Shown here: in pieces, positions 25,101-40,100 of the stretch | Layout of the letters: the number at the start of each line of letters is the position of its first letter | Position numbering within the stretch: position 1 is the stretch's first letter | Assembly (NCBI GenBank): GCA_902728285.1 | Contig: CACVBU010000520.1 | Coordinates: 10,261 to 74,260 of the forward strand | Reading direction: 5' to 3' | DNA: 64,000 nucleotides | Source: Clytia hemisphaerica | Taxonomy: Eukaryota; Cnidaria; Hydrozoa; Leptothecata; Clytiidae | Position numbers and translations under genes: made by a program | Notes under the pieces: model-generated | What the model was told of the DNA's origin: nothing | The model's input: only the letters and a program-made list of their open reading frames with translations | Databases searched by the model: none

Positions 25101-28100
25101 AAAATAAAACCTTTAAGGTTCTGCCAAAGCTATGTAACTTAAGGGAAATCAGCCATTCATGGAAGCAAATGTTCGAATTTGTAGAGGTTGACGCAAATCG
25201 AATGTTTGCTACCAAAATGGTGGCGGAGGACGTAACTTAGTTGAACGTGAGAAACCTCTAAAAGCTGATTATTTCGACATTTAAACCTCTGCCTCTCGAT
25301 TCCTTCATGGCAGCCTCAAGTATATACTCTACTCAAAACTTAATGACGCCACAAAAGAATCAGTGAAAGGTCAACTGGTATAAATAATCTCAAGACTTTT
25401 CAGGGTCGTCTTTACCTCTAGTAAGATACTATCATTATAAGAATTGGGCTCAATATCTACGAAAGTAAAAAAAAGCGAAGACTTTATAATCATTTCCTTA
25501 AATTCTGTTCGTTTCCAGGTAGCCTCCACCATGCTCAATATTCAGAGAAACTTCAGAAGATCGTTGATTTTGCCAGTTCGAAGATCTCTCTCGAAGAGTT
25601 GACCACGATATGGGACATGCAGATTGGTAAACACATCACTGTGGTTGATAACATTCATTCTATCATCTCCAGTGCTATCCAGAACTTCTCAGTGGAGCAG
25701 ATGGAACACTTCTTGAAACTCCTGGAGAAGGTAAACATTTCTTTAACACTGGATTGACAAATTTGGATTACAGTGGAGTTTCCATAACTCGAACCCGCAC
25801 GTAAAACATAAATTTGTTCGAGTTGAGGAAATCTCGAGTTATGGTGTAAGGTTTATAAGGCATTGTTAACTGGAGGGATCATAAAACTTTTCTTTTCAAA
25901 GAGAGTTATTGAGGTTCGAGTTAAAGAAACTCCAATGCACAATTGTTTCGCGATCAAGCAAGCACCTTGCATCCTCTTTTAGCGAATTCCTTGAATTTCT
26001 TCATTTGCAGCTCATCCCCTTGTTTACGCCAATTTTTCTGGCCTGAGCACCAGCCCACCACGCGATTTCTTCTTTGTTTGTCTAATATTACCTTATCGGG
26101 GAAAAAAATGTCGGGGGAAAGTGACGAAAATTTTGAGGGGGTGACGAAATTTTTCCTCGACGAATTTTTTCCCCGATATTTTATCCCCCGACCAAAACTT
26201 TTACCCGATTTTTTTTTCCCCGACCAAAACTTTTACCCAATTTTTTAAACCCCAACTAAAATTAAAATCTAAATTTTTTACACCTTTATTAATCGAAATT
26301 AGTGCTTTAAACGTCGAATCTTTTTTCGAGCTAGTGAAGGAAACCATTTCATTTGGACAATTTAGTTGGGTGAAAGTGACTAAATTGTAAATTTCGTCGG
26401 GGAAAGGTGACGAATTTGAAATTTTGGTCGGGGAAAAGTGACGAATTACAAATTTTGGTCGGGGGAAAGTGACGAAAATGCCTCTAGGTGACGAAATTTT
26501 TCCCCAGCGAAAAAAAACACCGACCAAATAAAACTAACTAAAAAAAAAGGTACGTTCTGCGGGGTTTGCTTTCCATTGAATTGACGTCAGCTCCTTCAAA
26601 ACGTTATACGGTGACTTCAAACTTCGCTCAAAATTCTAGGGGAGGGTTAAAAAAGCAGCGAATTTACGTATTTGCACTTTTGGGAGGGAAGAGTGACTGT
26701 GAAAGTCGATAAAGGTAAAATTACTCATCTACTGTTCCCAGTCAATTAGGGTGTAGAAAAATCAGAAGCTAACCGTCTCCGTCGCTTAAAAACACGTATA
26801 CATAAAACCGCGGTGCTGCCTTCATCTCGTACAGGCTAAGGTATTGTAAAGACGTAAGCCTCCTAACTGTACTCATGACACACCTCCCACTATACAAACA
26901 CGAATTTTCATTTTTTCCTGAGTTTTTTTTTCATTAGAGGAAGTCTCAATCAATATCTCATTCGTTTAATTTTTAACAGAGCTGGGATGAGGAAGATGAT
27001 AAATCGAAAGAACGTCTTTTGTTGTTGTTGGGAAAAGTTGGACGTGAAATCAAAGATAACCAAATCGTCACCCAGGTAGGTTGATGTTCTCATTCTGAGA
27101 ATCGGCTTTTAATCGAAATGAATTACTATGTGAAAGCAATAGCCTCTTAAAATTTTTTCCAAAGCGGCGGGTTTTCGCCAAATTATATAATTTTGGTAAG
27201 ACCTCCATTCATGCACTTTACGATTTCTTAAAGGGAATGTGTTATTTAGTTAAAAATCAGATGTAGATCGTTCGCTTAAAAAAAACAATATTTTGGAATG
27301 TCAATTTCAGAAAGATTTGGGGTAGAATCTGAAAGACCTCTTTTCGTTCAATGGCCGAAGATTAATTTTTATAAGGACGCAATTACACAAATGATTTGAT
27401 TTCGTTCTTTACACAATTTCAAATATATACATTTTTAATATATTCGTTCACTTTCCAATCTCTTAAACTCACTTCCAGATTCTGGACTTGTTATGGAACT
27501 TTTCACACCTCGAAGAAGACCTTCCATTGTATTTGATCAACCAGGCTGTCCAATCACACATCGACGTTCTTTGTGACTCATCTCTCATCACCATAGCAAC
27601 GAAAACTGATTACGTCAGCAAATGTGTGCAAGACATCAAGAATAACACGTGGGTGGTACCTGGAATCAGACACATCCTTTGTAATTTGGAATCCATTGCT
27701 AAAAAGAACATGAAGAATACAAGGGTGAGAGCACTGACCTTTATATATTCCTGGACCAAGCTTTATCCGCCATCTTTGATCGAAGTTTTTTTTTGAATTG
27801 GTACCCGTATAAAAGCCATGTATTAAAATTAACGTCTAACGGCGCTACATCATCCAAAGTTTTCGAGGGAAAGTAGATCTAGCGCTCTCGATGCATTTAC
27901 ACTGCTATTGAGTAGTGCCATTAGGGTACCACTTTTCAAAAAACTCATATCAAAGATTTTGCTTGGCCGCGATTGAGAAACTTGGTCCAGGGTATATAAA
28001 GTTCACTGGGTATATATATAGTCTAGAAGTATAAAACCTTCAACTACTCAAAATGGAAACAATAAATACAAAAACCCACAAAACAAAAAGACAATACAAA

Positions 28101-31100
28101 TACAACAAAAATCTAGAATGAACATTCACAGAAAATCAATCAGGTTGGAGTAGAAAAGGAAAATATGATGACATAGAAATCCGTCAATGTAAAACTAGTG
28201 ATCTAAAATGACTTTAAGGAAGAAAGTAACTCAATATGAGTTAAGATGGAAAGAAGTAACTCAATATGAGTCAAAAAATATTTCAAGAAAACACATTATC
28301 TGTTCCTCAGTTTTCGACCTACACAGGATTTCGGCCATTTGTGAAAATATCCTCCTATATGATGGAAATAGGGTTGTGTAGGTAGGCCAAGCAGTGTTAA
28401 TTAGACACCACCACAGATAAAAGATAGTAAAAAGATGTGTTTATTGAAAGTATAAAACGCGCGCAATAATATAAAATAAACTAAAACGTAACACGGAACC
28501 AGCCGAAGAAACTAAAATTACAATGAGAAAAGAAGTATACTTTCTACTAGACAAAGTTGCCACACCTTTGACACGTTTCTGCCACAACGTTGAAGAAAGC
28601 ATACTAGAAGAGAAGGAACTGGGATTGGATTGCCACTATCCAACCCTGTGGCTCTCACACACATTTTACAGTTCAAAGAATAAGATGGAAAGAGTGGGGA
28701 AAGAATGAGAATTTAAAAAATCGGACTATAACCCGGTTCGAAGCCCCGTACACCGTGACCGCTCACCGCAAGAGCTGGCGAACGAGTGAATCTTGAGAGA
28801 GATATCAAGATAGATATATAGATATCAAGAATCTTTACATACATTATTTTCAGCAGTGTTGCAACTTTTCCGTCCACCATGTAGACGGAAATCCGTATAG
28901 CTGAGATATACACACATCATTTTTGTCTTTTCAGAAAGAGGGGTTTTCGCTCAAATTTGTAATCCTTAGAATTCCGTCCATTTTCACAATTCCTAGCTGC
29001 AATAATGTCATTTTTGGTCTACAGTTACTGGTTTTCAAAGGAACAAGTGGTTGAGTGGTCAAAGGCGTCATCGCCTGAAACCTTGGTCTCCGGTACCCTA
29101 ATGATAGCATTACTAAATAGCTGTGCATCGAGAGCGCCAGATCTACTTTAATATAAGAAAGATAAAAACATTTCAACCTGAAATAACAAAACAAAAACCG
29201 AGGATGAGGATGAGGCAAATCTACCTTATTCATGATATGTACCATTGCAATGTCTTCACGAAATTATGCAACTTTTTTGTTTTTGTTCCACCAAATACGT
29301 CACTTTTTCTATTGTTTAAGTGACGTATTGGATGGAACATTTTAAAAATTCTCAGAAGACTCTCCAGTGGTACATATCATGAAACCTGTGATGTAACTTT
29401 CTATTCAAACTCTTTCAGCCGACCATCCAGGACATCCAACAAAACAACCAACTTATGAAACTGTTGACATCCAGTCTAAGCCAGTCTCATAAAACGGCCA
29501 CCAGTTCAATTCTACCTGGTACGCTGTCTGGAGGTAAGTAAATCGCCCCTCCCCCTTCCTGCTTACTTTGTGTAATCTAGGATCCATAAAAAGATGATTG
29601 TCAAAACTTTAATTATTCACAAAATATGCATCTTACTAATAATAGTAATATCTTTAGTTGAACATTTAGGGACATAACGAAAATGTTAAGTTTCAAACAA
29701 AAGATCATGGAAGTTTAGACTATGATTTCGGGCAACCCGGATCTCAACAAAAATATCATTTCATACCCTTTGAATTTTTAACCAGCATCCATAATAGAAC
29801 GATGAAAAGTGCATATTATTCAGGGCCAGAAAGTCTTTCAAGAATTAACAAAAAAAATTTCAGTACTCTTTCTATTGACCTACCTGATATTTTTACTTCT
29901 CAGAAACGATTATCAACAATTCTTACAAATACGCCGAGATTATCATGACCCACCTGAAGTTGATTCAATTCCTTCTGAAAGATGGTAACCTTTATCTGAG
30001 TTATGGACGTGCGAAGGAGATTTGGGATTGTTTAATGTTGGATGAAAACAATTGTGATGGTGATTACGAGGTTAGAAAACTCCCTTCTTCGTTGATGTTT
30101 ATGTTGATGTTTAAAGCCTATTTATACATACAGGGTGCTGTATGCTGATCTTGCAAGAGCAATGCACATCATTTACATAAATTAGAAAAAAACTGGAACG
30201 TTCGATTTAATTCTTATTCGACATTTTCAACGTCGAAGCGTTCTAAATTGATGATCTGGAGTGTTTTTTAAAAAAATAATTAAGTTTTCCGGTTAACGCG
30301 TTTGATTGAAAGTTTCCCGGACTGAACGAATCCCTGCATTAAAGCCAGGTTAAAGCCAAGAAGTTTACGTGAATGATTACGTGAAGAGTTTTATAAGTTT
30401 ACGTGGTTTTATTTGAGACTAGATAGGTTTAAACCTATTTTCCATCGCTCCGAGCATAAAACTGACTAAGGCTGGCTTGCCGTCAACCGACCGACCCTAC
30501 GTCGAAACCTACCGACCAAAAAAGTTTTATGGCCATTTTAAAGAAGAAATTTTAAGAAAATAGATTGCTTTTAAATACTTTGGAAGCAGAATGGATCAGT
30601 AAACTGTGAAAGCTTGGTCTGAACAATTTCTATTTCGTCTCATTTTAGACGTGTCTAGAATGGTTTTACGAATGCATTCGTGATTTGCAAGCAGACACTT
30701 TGAAAGAACTGTTCACACAGAAACTCTGAACAATTTATATTTCGTCTCATTTTAGACGTGTCTAGAATGGTTTTACGAATGCATTCGTGATTTGCAAGCA
30801 GACACTTTGAAAGAACTGTTCACACAGAAACTCTTAAAAACTGATGTTTCTAGAATGAAAGAAATGGGTAAGTAGTATTTATCATACACGTGGTCGGTTC
30901 TTGAGGGGGCTGGTAACGAATTTACATTTTTGAAACAAGCGAAAGGAGTGAAGGGACAAAGAAATTTTAAAATAGTTGACGCAGAGACTCAAAAGTATAT
31001 TTCGTATACCTCTTTTTGCTTTTTTTTAAATCGAACCTTTTTTATTGGAAAGAGCATATAAGATATAAACTTAAACTCTGATGGGTCATTTTATTCTTTA

Positions 31101-34100
31101 ATAATTGATAGAACTCGAGAAAGTTCCCTTCAAAGAGGGTAACTTATTTTTGGCTCAAATAGTTTTAGTGGGAACTTGTTTGGTTTATTTTGACACCTTT
31201 TACCGATCGGCCATTGCTCCTTCCTTTTTCATTTCCTTTCTCCCTCTTCTCTCATCAGGGTTGAAATGTTTTATCGCGTACTTCGAAACGGTCAACACAA
31301 ATGAACACCGAATCCACCGAAGTGGTTCCTCCTTGGTCGTGGATAAAACAGAACTGATCGGAATGCCGTACCTATGGCAACTGGTGTTGAAATCTCCTTA
31401 CGGAAATATCGCCGAAGAAGCGACACAGTATCTCATCGATGTCTCTTTTTCTTGGCTCTCCAATAAACTGAAGAAGGTTAAACCGTTTACTTTTCTCGGC
31501 TATGGTAAAGCTTTTTCATGTTCGGTAATAGATCTTATCGGAGTTTTTAATTTTTCTAAAAAAGCGATGCATTGTGGGATTGTTTCGGGAGTATTACAAT
31601 AGAATTCCCTCGAGAAATTCCTAAGAGATTTCTATTGTAATACACTGGAAACAATCCCACAATGCATTGCTTTTTTAGAAAAATCAAAAACTCCGATAAG
31701 ATCTATTACGTAATTATCCGCCATTATGGAAGCCAAACATTCGAATCTGTAGAAGCACTCTCTTGCGCAAATTGAATGTTTGCTTCCATAATTGTAGAAG
31801 TAATTTAATTTAACCAAACATGAGAAACCTCTATAAACTACTAAGCTGTTGATAAAAACAATTTCGCATATGCACCTCGGTATCTTCCAAAAGTAGCTTA
31901 TTTTGAGGTTATTTGATCATTTTGTTATCCCATCCATTCCCTATCCTAAATCTAGACTCACAAAAAAATATGCCGTCATACTTTTGGTGTGGCACTCGGT
32001 AGGTCTCGTCGAGATCAGTTTGGGTTTTTCAAACTTCCAATCTGTTCCTCCCTGCAACAGGTGGATTCGTTCAGTATACACAAGAAGTTTATGGGTGAAT
32101 GTTGTAAACGCTTGGAACATCTTTTATCACAATTGAAAGAGAATGAAGATTGCTCACCTAAAGAAGGGAAAATCACACGCACGTTCAAAAAACCTCATCC
32201 TATCAAAGGGTCAAGTATTGAAAGGTACGTTTTTTTCATCCGTTCATTTGCCTGTTTACTCGTTGATCTATCCGTAATTTTATCCCCGAATCTGCTCATT
32301 GAAAGGTAATGTTTTGGTTCCTTCGTTTGCTCGTTTATTTGTTTATCTATCCGTAATTCTACGAAAAATTCTCGAAACTGCTCGATGCTTTCCAATTCGA
32401 TTTCCAAGGGGAATGGGATTTTTATCGATGAAGGGAGCGTATGGAATGGTAGAGCGTCGTTTACGATAGAGTTTCTTGCTGACTGTGACTTTATGGAGTA
32501 ATACTGGAACTCATCGAACAGTAGAGCGCTGAATTAGTGTCAACTGTAATTTATTGAAGTGTGTTTGTCTCTTCTCCTCTCCCTTCTATATTTAAATTTA
32601 CAAGAATTATGTACACCAGTTTGCTGTGATATGAATTTTCTTTTAAAGTACAATAGTCTCTTAAGTCGAAAATGTTTTCCTGTTCCCTCGCTGAGTTAAC
32701 AATGCCTTATATGACTGAACAAACGCCTCCATAATTCGAAACTTCCTGTTAACTCGAACAAATTGTCTTCCTTGTGCGGGTCCGATCTAAAGAGACTCAA
32801 CTGTAAAATATTACTTATCTACTTATCGCATTTTGAAGTTTTTCCCAAACCCGTGACGTCATTGGGTCCCTTTACCCCTAATGTTATCAACGGTCAATTC
32901 GCAAATTTTGAAATTTTTGCGTTCAACAGGTACCTTATGCCCCAAGGGTCCCAAAAAACAAAAAAACGTCAATTTTTTCCAAGGGAAAGTGGGTTTTTAA
33001 ATTTGCGAAAGATTGACACTGCAACGATTTCTTCTCAAAAAACGCTAATTTTCATGAAATTTTCAAAGTTGAAACATTCCAGAGGCTAAACACAGCGGAA
33101 TAGCGGAATAATTATCTATCTCATTCCTTTCACTCCAGATCAAAGGTTTTTCTATCAATCGAGCGTCTGCTACACCTTACCTGTAACTATATCATCACAG
33201 TTGAAGACGGATACGCTCTACCGCGCGCCTTCCCTTCGCACGGCTCATGTTACCATGGCTACCCAATACAAATTCATATCACGTGTGAAAGCAACAAAAC
33301 AGAGATTGACGTCATGAGTCATAGCAACGAGAGGTTGTCCGCTGTCCGACAAAAAATCGCTAACAAATTGGACTGTCCGGTTGAGGGATTACAAATATTA
33401 ATGAACGATAAAACGGTAAATAGAATTCAAAATTTTCTACACCTCCCTGCACCTGCTCGTAATGGTTTTATGATTTCTGAGAACAGTGTTTTGTTTTTAA
33501 GAAGTTCAACTTTTTTTATGAGACTGAAGTTTAAAGAATCATTAAAAAGATTATGATGTCACGGATAAGACTCGTCTACGCATGTCTTCCCGAACATCCG
33601 AACGATGTGTGAACGCGCATGCTTTTTTTTAGGACTTTATTTTTGAGATATTGCCTTTTAGAAGGTTCTGGAAAAAAGAAAAGCCCAATAGTTTTAATTA
33701 TCCAACTCCTAGGAATTCCAAAATAAGAACACTAAAGGGTGACTATTGAAATTGATTTCTTTCAGCTTCTCTCGGACAAAGACCACAAATTGCTGCTACA
33801 ACTTTCGTTCGAGAAGAAACAGAATTTAACAGCCAAACTACTGGCTACCATCAAAGCGACTTCGGGCGGCGCCACGGGAACTTTGTTATCCGCGTCTGCA
33901 TCCAGCAGTGCCTCAAATGACGTAAGTTGGTCTTAGTTCGCTATTTATCTTCATGACTACCTTTAAAGGGGGAAACGGTAAAAGTCGGGTAAATCTTTTG
34001 TCGGGAGATACTTGCTGTCACTTGCCTGAAAATCTTGTCACTTTACCCAGGTAGTATGGATTTCTCTTCGACTTTTTCGGCTTCAACTTTTGAATGAAGC

Positions 34101-37100
34101 AAACAACAACCATTACAAATTCCTGTACCCCAATTCTCGATATTTATGACGTAAATAATGAGTTTTGGAGTTTTCAACTTCGACAATTTAACTGGTGGCG
34201 GACGCTCGTTGTTTTTCATGTGTTTCCGTATTGATTGCGCCATGAATATCACGAACATCTTAATACTCACCTAAAGGTTTGATGGCCCTTCATAAAACAA
34301 TTCCTTAGCTGCTGTCTAAAAGCTGTTGAACTTTTTTGAAGCATGTTATTATGATATTAGTTATTGTAATAAAGGCGATTTGTATATTTTCCTTAACAAT
34401 TTCACGAAAATACTTAAAAAGTACCTTACCCTCGTTCCATCATTCATAGATTTTTGTGAAGTTCAAGAATTTTTCCTTTTTAGTCCGTTTCACCTGTGAA
34501 TAAGATGGATCGAGAGAAATGTCTCCCTGGATTCCTCTTGGCTGTGGAATACAGGATCTTCGACAAATTGTACACCCTGGCAGAGTTAGAAGAACCACAG
34601 ATCACCTGTGTGCTGCGTAACCTTCTCCAACAGCTTCCGACGGACGGAGACGTTCTTCAAGCAATTGATGTGTTCAGTTTTCAGGTGAGCTTTTGGCCTC
34701 TTCAAATTCGAATGTTTGCTTTCATGATTCAGGTTTTACCTGAATTACGTTACTTTGTCTAATCTTGAAAACGTCTATTGTGAAAAAATTGAGAAATTAA
34801 AGTATCCATTTAAAACGATTTTCCCAAGAGAATGCGATTTTGTTCGAGTTTTGACCTCCGGATTTAGGCAATTTTTATCATAGCGACTTAATCATAAATT
34901 TTGTCTTTTTAACCTGATCGAACTGAGTTTTAAAACTTATTGTCTCATCTTCCTTTCAGAATCCGATGCTATGTTCACCGGGTACGCGAGCTGGTTACAC
35001 TACGTCATCGACTTCCGTCCTTGAAAACTATTTCAAATGTACGGCACCTAAGATGTCCACTTTCCGCGTGTTGTATAATTTACAGGTTAGTGTCTTTATA
35101 TAAATTGATTTCGGTTAAGTAAAAAAAAAGAGACAATTTAATGATCTATTAAAAATCTGGTCTATTTAACTACGTTAAGTCCTTAGTATGAAACTAAGAA
35201 CTTTACTTCAAAGCTAATACCATTACTTAATTTTCTTTCCAGTTGATATAGCCTCAGTCATTATATAGTCAATAGCCTTCGTTATTTAAACTTCAGGAGT
35301 TTAAGCGCCAAACCTACACCTGTCCTGTATCACAATATGCTATAATATCAAACCCCTTTGACATTTCAACAGGTGCTAAGCAGCAAATTGATGCCAGTCC
35401 TTGGTATCGATGCTCCAAACGTGACGCAATCATTTCGTGAGAATTGGTTAAATGCAGGTGGCTTAAGGCTCATCATGAATATCTTGTTACCAGACACGTT
35501 ACCTAGCAACGCTGATTACGAGTTGAGACAGTCCTGTTATTACATCATTTTGCAGCTAGCAAGGTTTGTGTGCCTAGTCACAACTTTAAGGAAAAAATAC
35601 ATACAGGGAATTATTAGAAGAAGACAGCTCCTCAAATAAACGCTGCAGAGCTCTTTAAATTTTTGAGATTTTAGGGCTTGGTGGTTTTTAGAGGGCGGGG
35701 CAAGGAAATACGGTACAGGTATGCCTTTTTAATCATCGACTTGGGGCTCTCAAATAACTTATCGATTCCTGTTGGAAGCCTTGGTTGGTGGTTACTCATT
35801 TTGAATGAAAAAATAGACGCATCGATCATCTAAGATCGGCCAAGAATAATTTCACAGAGAAAAATCTCCGCTTGGAATCAGAACTTTGTATTCGATTAAT
35901 TCTAAACTTTTTCCTTTCTTCTCCAGGTTTCTTCTGTGTGGTGATGAAATAGACATGGAACCCAACTCCCCACCTTACCCTGCGGTCGTGCGAACGTACG
36001 GGCAGACATCAGCGGACGACACACCCCTTCTACAGCACGCCGTTTCGTTGAATACGACGGCAACGGATTCACAAGCTGACGTTTCCATGAATTCAACCTC
36101 CACGCCCATCAAAGTCGGGAATACAAGCTCTATTTCTAATCAAAGGTAAGACCAAAGGTAATGAACCTTGGATGGGAAATGAAGCCACTTATTTCCCATT
36201 CAAAAAACTTAACTGCTTGGTTTTCACACAAACTCCGGATTAAAATTTCAAATAAGTGTTAAAACAAAGGCTTTGCTTTTTCTTGCTTGAGAAAGATTGA
36301 AGATTCCTCTCCAGCAATTCGGACTTTAAATTCAATGAACAATATGATAACCTCGAATTTTCACTCGTTTTCCTTTCGAAATTTGCCTGGGAAGGGTGGA
36401 AATCAAATAATATAATAGTCGCATTCAACAACTCTATGAACAATAGTCATATATAATTATAACATACGAATGGAATCAAATAGATATCACCAATGCTTTT
36501 CCAAGCTACTCCAAAAGTCATTTTATAGGCCAAAATCATAGCGTTTTATAGAATTAACTGACGTTTTAGAGATAGCTACAAATCCCAAGCAATTGTGTTC
36601 AAAATATGGTTATGTTACCTAGACTAGATTTTTCTAATTTTCTTTATATCACGGGCGGAAGCGCCGTTAATGTAGATTTCGGGATTTCCCATATTGAATG
36701 CTGTACTTTGACAAACTTACTTTCCTTTCATTTCAGTCACAGCCCTGTCGCCTCATCATGGCCTGGTGCTCGAGCAGCAGCAAACGATTCACCGGGTTCC
36801 GTCCGTGAACTTTCCTCATCACCGGGCGGCAATGCGGCGTCATTTACACCGGACGGTAATCTACGGAAACGTCTGCGGTCAACGTCAAGTGTATTGGAAA
36901 GTGTTTCACCAACTGTTAAGATGGTCATTGAGGTAACCTGCTTTATTCAGTGTTTAAATTTCAGACGGAATCGTGTCTCTAGTGAAATTTATTCTTCGCC
37001 ACGGCATGACGTCAGAACTGGGGTACAACAGAACACTTACTAAAGATTAATTATGTGTTTTCAGTAAGCATAATCTTTTAGTGAGTTAAACCATAGTGTT

Positions 37101-40100
37101 TGTTTTACCCTCGAAATTATTAAATCTTATTGGTTGAAAAAGATGTCACATGACTTTCCGTGGCAAAGAATAAAGAGGCTTTTCCGTCTCAAAAAGACAA
37201 CATAAATCGCTAAAATTTCAAAAATATGTGCTGACTTAATGTGTAGGATCCCTTTTCCGTCTCGGACGAAAAGCCTTGCCGTATATGTACAATAATTTTT
37301 GTAATTTTTATACATATACGGTTTCATGCCATCCAAGGCTGATGGTTGGCTTTAACTTAGCAAGTAATTTTGTGATGAAATAAATGTTTTTCTTCAGAAC
37401 ATCAACGAGGAAGAGTTCAAAGAGATCATTTCGAGTTTACTTCAAGTTTCATGGTCAGCAGCTGCTGGGCAACTACAACTCAACACAAAACAAAACTCCA
37501 CTACACCAGGTATCACGATACATGTTTTTTTATAAGAACAAACTATATAAGAACATAAGGCTTCGATGGCCAAAATCTTAAGAACAAGTTAAGAACATTT
37601 TAAGGCTTTGTGGACTCTAAAACACCCAATTTCTTAGGAAAATGGACAAAACTACTCACAAAAAATGTTAAGAACATCCGAAGGCTTGAAAAAGTTTGGA
37701 TGTTCTTATAAAAAAACGTGTATCTCGAGAATCTTTTACTTTGTTGTTTCAGCCAATGGTTTAGAAGGGCTCTGAGTATGTCATGTAATGAAAAAATAGA
37801 TTTTCAATGACAGGCGATACGGATGGTCATGATCTAAATATCCAGGATATTATAAATATTTGGTTTGGATTCGCCCAGATGTTTAGTTTCTAGTGTTATG
37901 TTATGCAGGCAAATAAAATTACCTTTGAATTGAATTAAATTGAATTGAATTCGATATCCATAATAATTTAAAAACTGTCGAATTCATAATATGATATGCA
38001 CCACGGCAATGACTTCACGAAATTATGCAACTTTTCTCTTGTTTTTTTTTTCCACCCAATACGTCACTTTTTTTATTATTTAAGTGATGTATTGGGTGGA
38101 AATTTTTAAAGCTCTCAGAAGATTCTCCAGTGGTGCATATCATGAACATGTCCATTTTGTCCATTTTAGTCGCATCATCGTCCGGAGAAGCGTACAGTAA
38201 CCCCTTCACACATTCCAAACAACAAACATCTTCCAACTCTTCTATGCTTCATTATCAACTGAAAGCTGGTTTATGTCTTAGTCAGGAAACCGTCTCCATC
38301 ATGGTACATGCTACATCTTTCTCTGCTTTATCAATGGGCTATTCCATTTTATACTCGCAAAGCGTAATGGGTAATCAGGACCACCGCGCGTAAACGACGA
38401 CCTACTATTGGTCCAAAGTTTTGAAAATTTTTGCGTCTAGCCAACCGGAAGTCGTTACTAGAGCGTAACCAGTCCTGATTACCCATGATTCATTTCGAGT
38501 GGGTATTCCATTTTATATCCATACAGTAGGGGGACGGACTTTACCAGGAGGTAATCCGGGAAGAATTTTCAGGAGGCCTAAGGAAATTCTTTTTTTGTCT
38601 AGGGGGTTAAAATTCATTTTAAAACTTCCAGGGGTAAAAGACTGGTTTTAGTTCGTCCACCCTCGCTTAAAGGTATGAAGAAGAATTTTTTCAAGGGTTT
38701 TTTTTACAAATTCTTCATTTTTGGGTATCCAAACATTTTCAAGAATTAATTTTTTGCTTTAAAAGTTTCGTCCACCACACTCCTGTATGGACTTAACTGT
38801 GTCTTACTGGATACTCACTTTTACCTTTGGCTCATTAATTGACCTTATCGGAGTTTTTGATTTTTCTAAAAAAGCGATGCATTGTGGTATTGTTTCGAGT
38901 GTATTACAATAGAATTCCCTCGAGGAATTCCTATGAGATTTCTATTGTAATACACTCGAAACAATCCCACAATGCATCGCTTTTTTAGATAAATCAAAAA
39001 CTCTGTCCGACAAGGACAATTAGTCTCTTTTCGGGAACATAGAAATCTTTTCAAGGGTAAACATCGTACCATCTGTGGTACAGAAATTATTTGTGAATCA
39101 TTAAGGTAATTTTAAAACCTTTGAAAGGAGACCTTTTTTGCTTCCATTTTACCTTTCCGGTGATGGGCTAGAAAGTTGTCTAAGCTTTTTAACTGTATGT
39201 CTGATGGTTTTTAAGTTTTGAAATTTTTGATTTCTGGTCAGCCTACCTCGTCACCTCTCAAAACGTCATGTATTTCACATTATTTTGCATACCTCTCATA
39301 AACAGAATGTGAAACTTTGATCGCCGGGAGTCCTCAGTACCATTAAAAATAAAGTAAAGAAATTTCAAAAAACTTGAATGTCTTGTTGGCTATATAAATA
39401 GAAAAGACCTAAAGACTGATTTTAACTGTTAACGGCTACTTAGACTACACAATATATTGGTGAGCAATATTCGACAAAATAGTTTGCGGCCCGTAATGTA
39501 CGGAATAAATAACAGGTGCCCTATTATAAAAATGAATTTTCTTTCTGTAAATAATCCCCCTATATTGTTGGAATATTGCAAATCCATCTGACAATATATT
39601 GCGGACACCTTTTCAATATGTTTCCGGTATTCAGCAATATATTATCAATATATTGCCTGACAATATATTGTGTAGTGTATGGAGCCCTTTAGTTGACATT
39701 TCCTTCTTCTCACTGTCGTTCCCAAATCTTTTACAATTACTTTAATCTTATCCTCACAGGATTCAGTGCTGGCTAACAACAGTTTAGAGTTGCTGGTGAT
39801 GTGTTTACAATTGCGTCCGAATTTGATGGACTTGTTTTATAAATTACCGAACGTTGATGATTTCATTGTGGATGTTCTAACCGGCTCGCCAAGTTTCGAG
39901 GTTTGTAAAAAATCTCTTAAAGATATTCTTTGTTACGATAAAGAAAAGAAGTGCGCCTCCTATCCTTGCAAAGCAATATTAACAATAGAATTTGTATGCT
40001 TTCGCGGCTCGGAAGGTGGAAGTTGCTCTTTATTTTGTTCAAAGATGCTGAAATCAAAAAGATTAAAGACTTTAAGTTTAAAATGATATATTGCTGAAAA

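Noticed and set aside
24968-25240. 90-residue plus-strand frame with exon-like composition
   Set aside because: It lies within an inverted-repeat element with a second copy at 52835-53060 and does not fit USP24 phase.
28732-29082. Possible tRNA or complete SINE in intron 9
   Set aside because: The A-box-like and B-box-like pieces are about 310 bp apart, in the wrong order for one promoter, and no cloverleaf forms. Kept only as a note on relics.
34043-34270. 75-residue minus-strand frame in USP24 intron 16
   Set aside because: It has no recognisable domain, no supporting splice partner and ordinary intronic composition.
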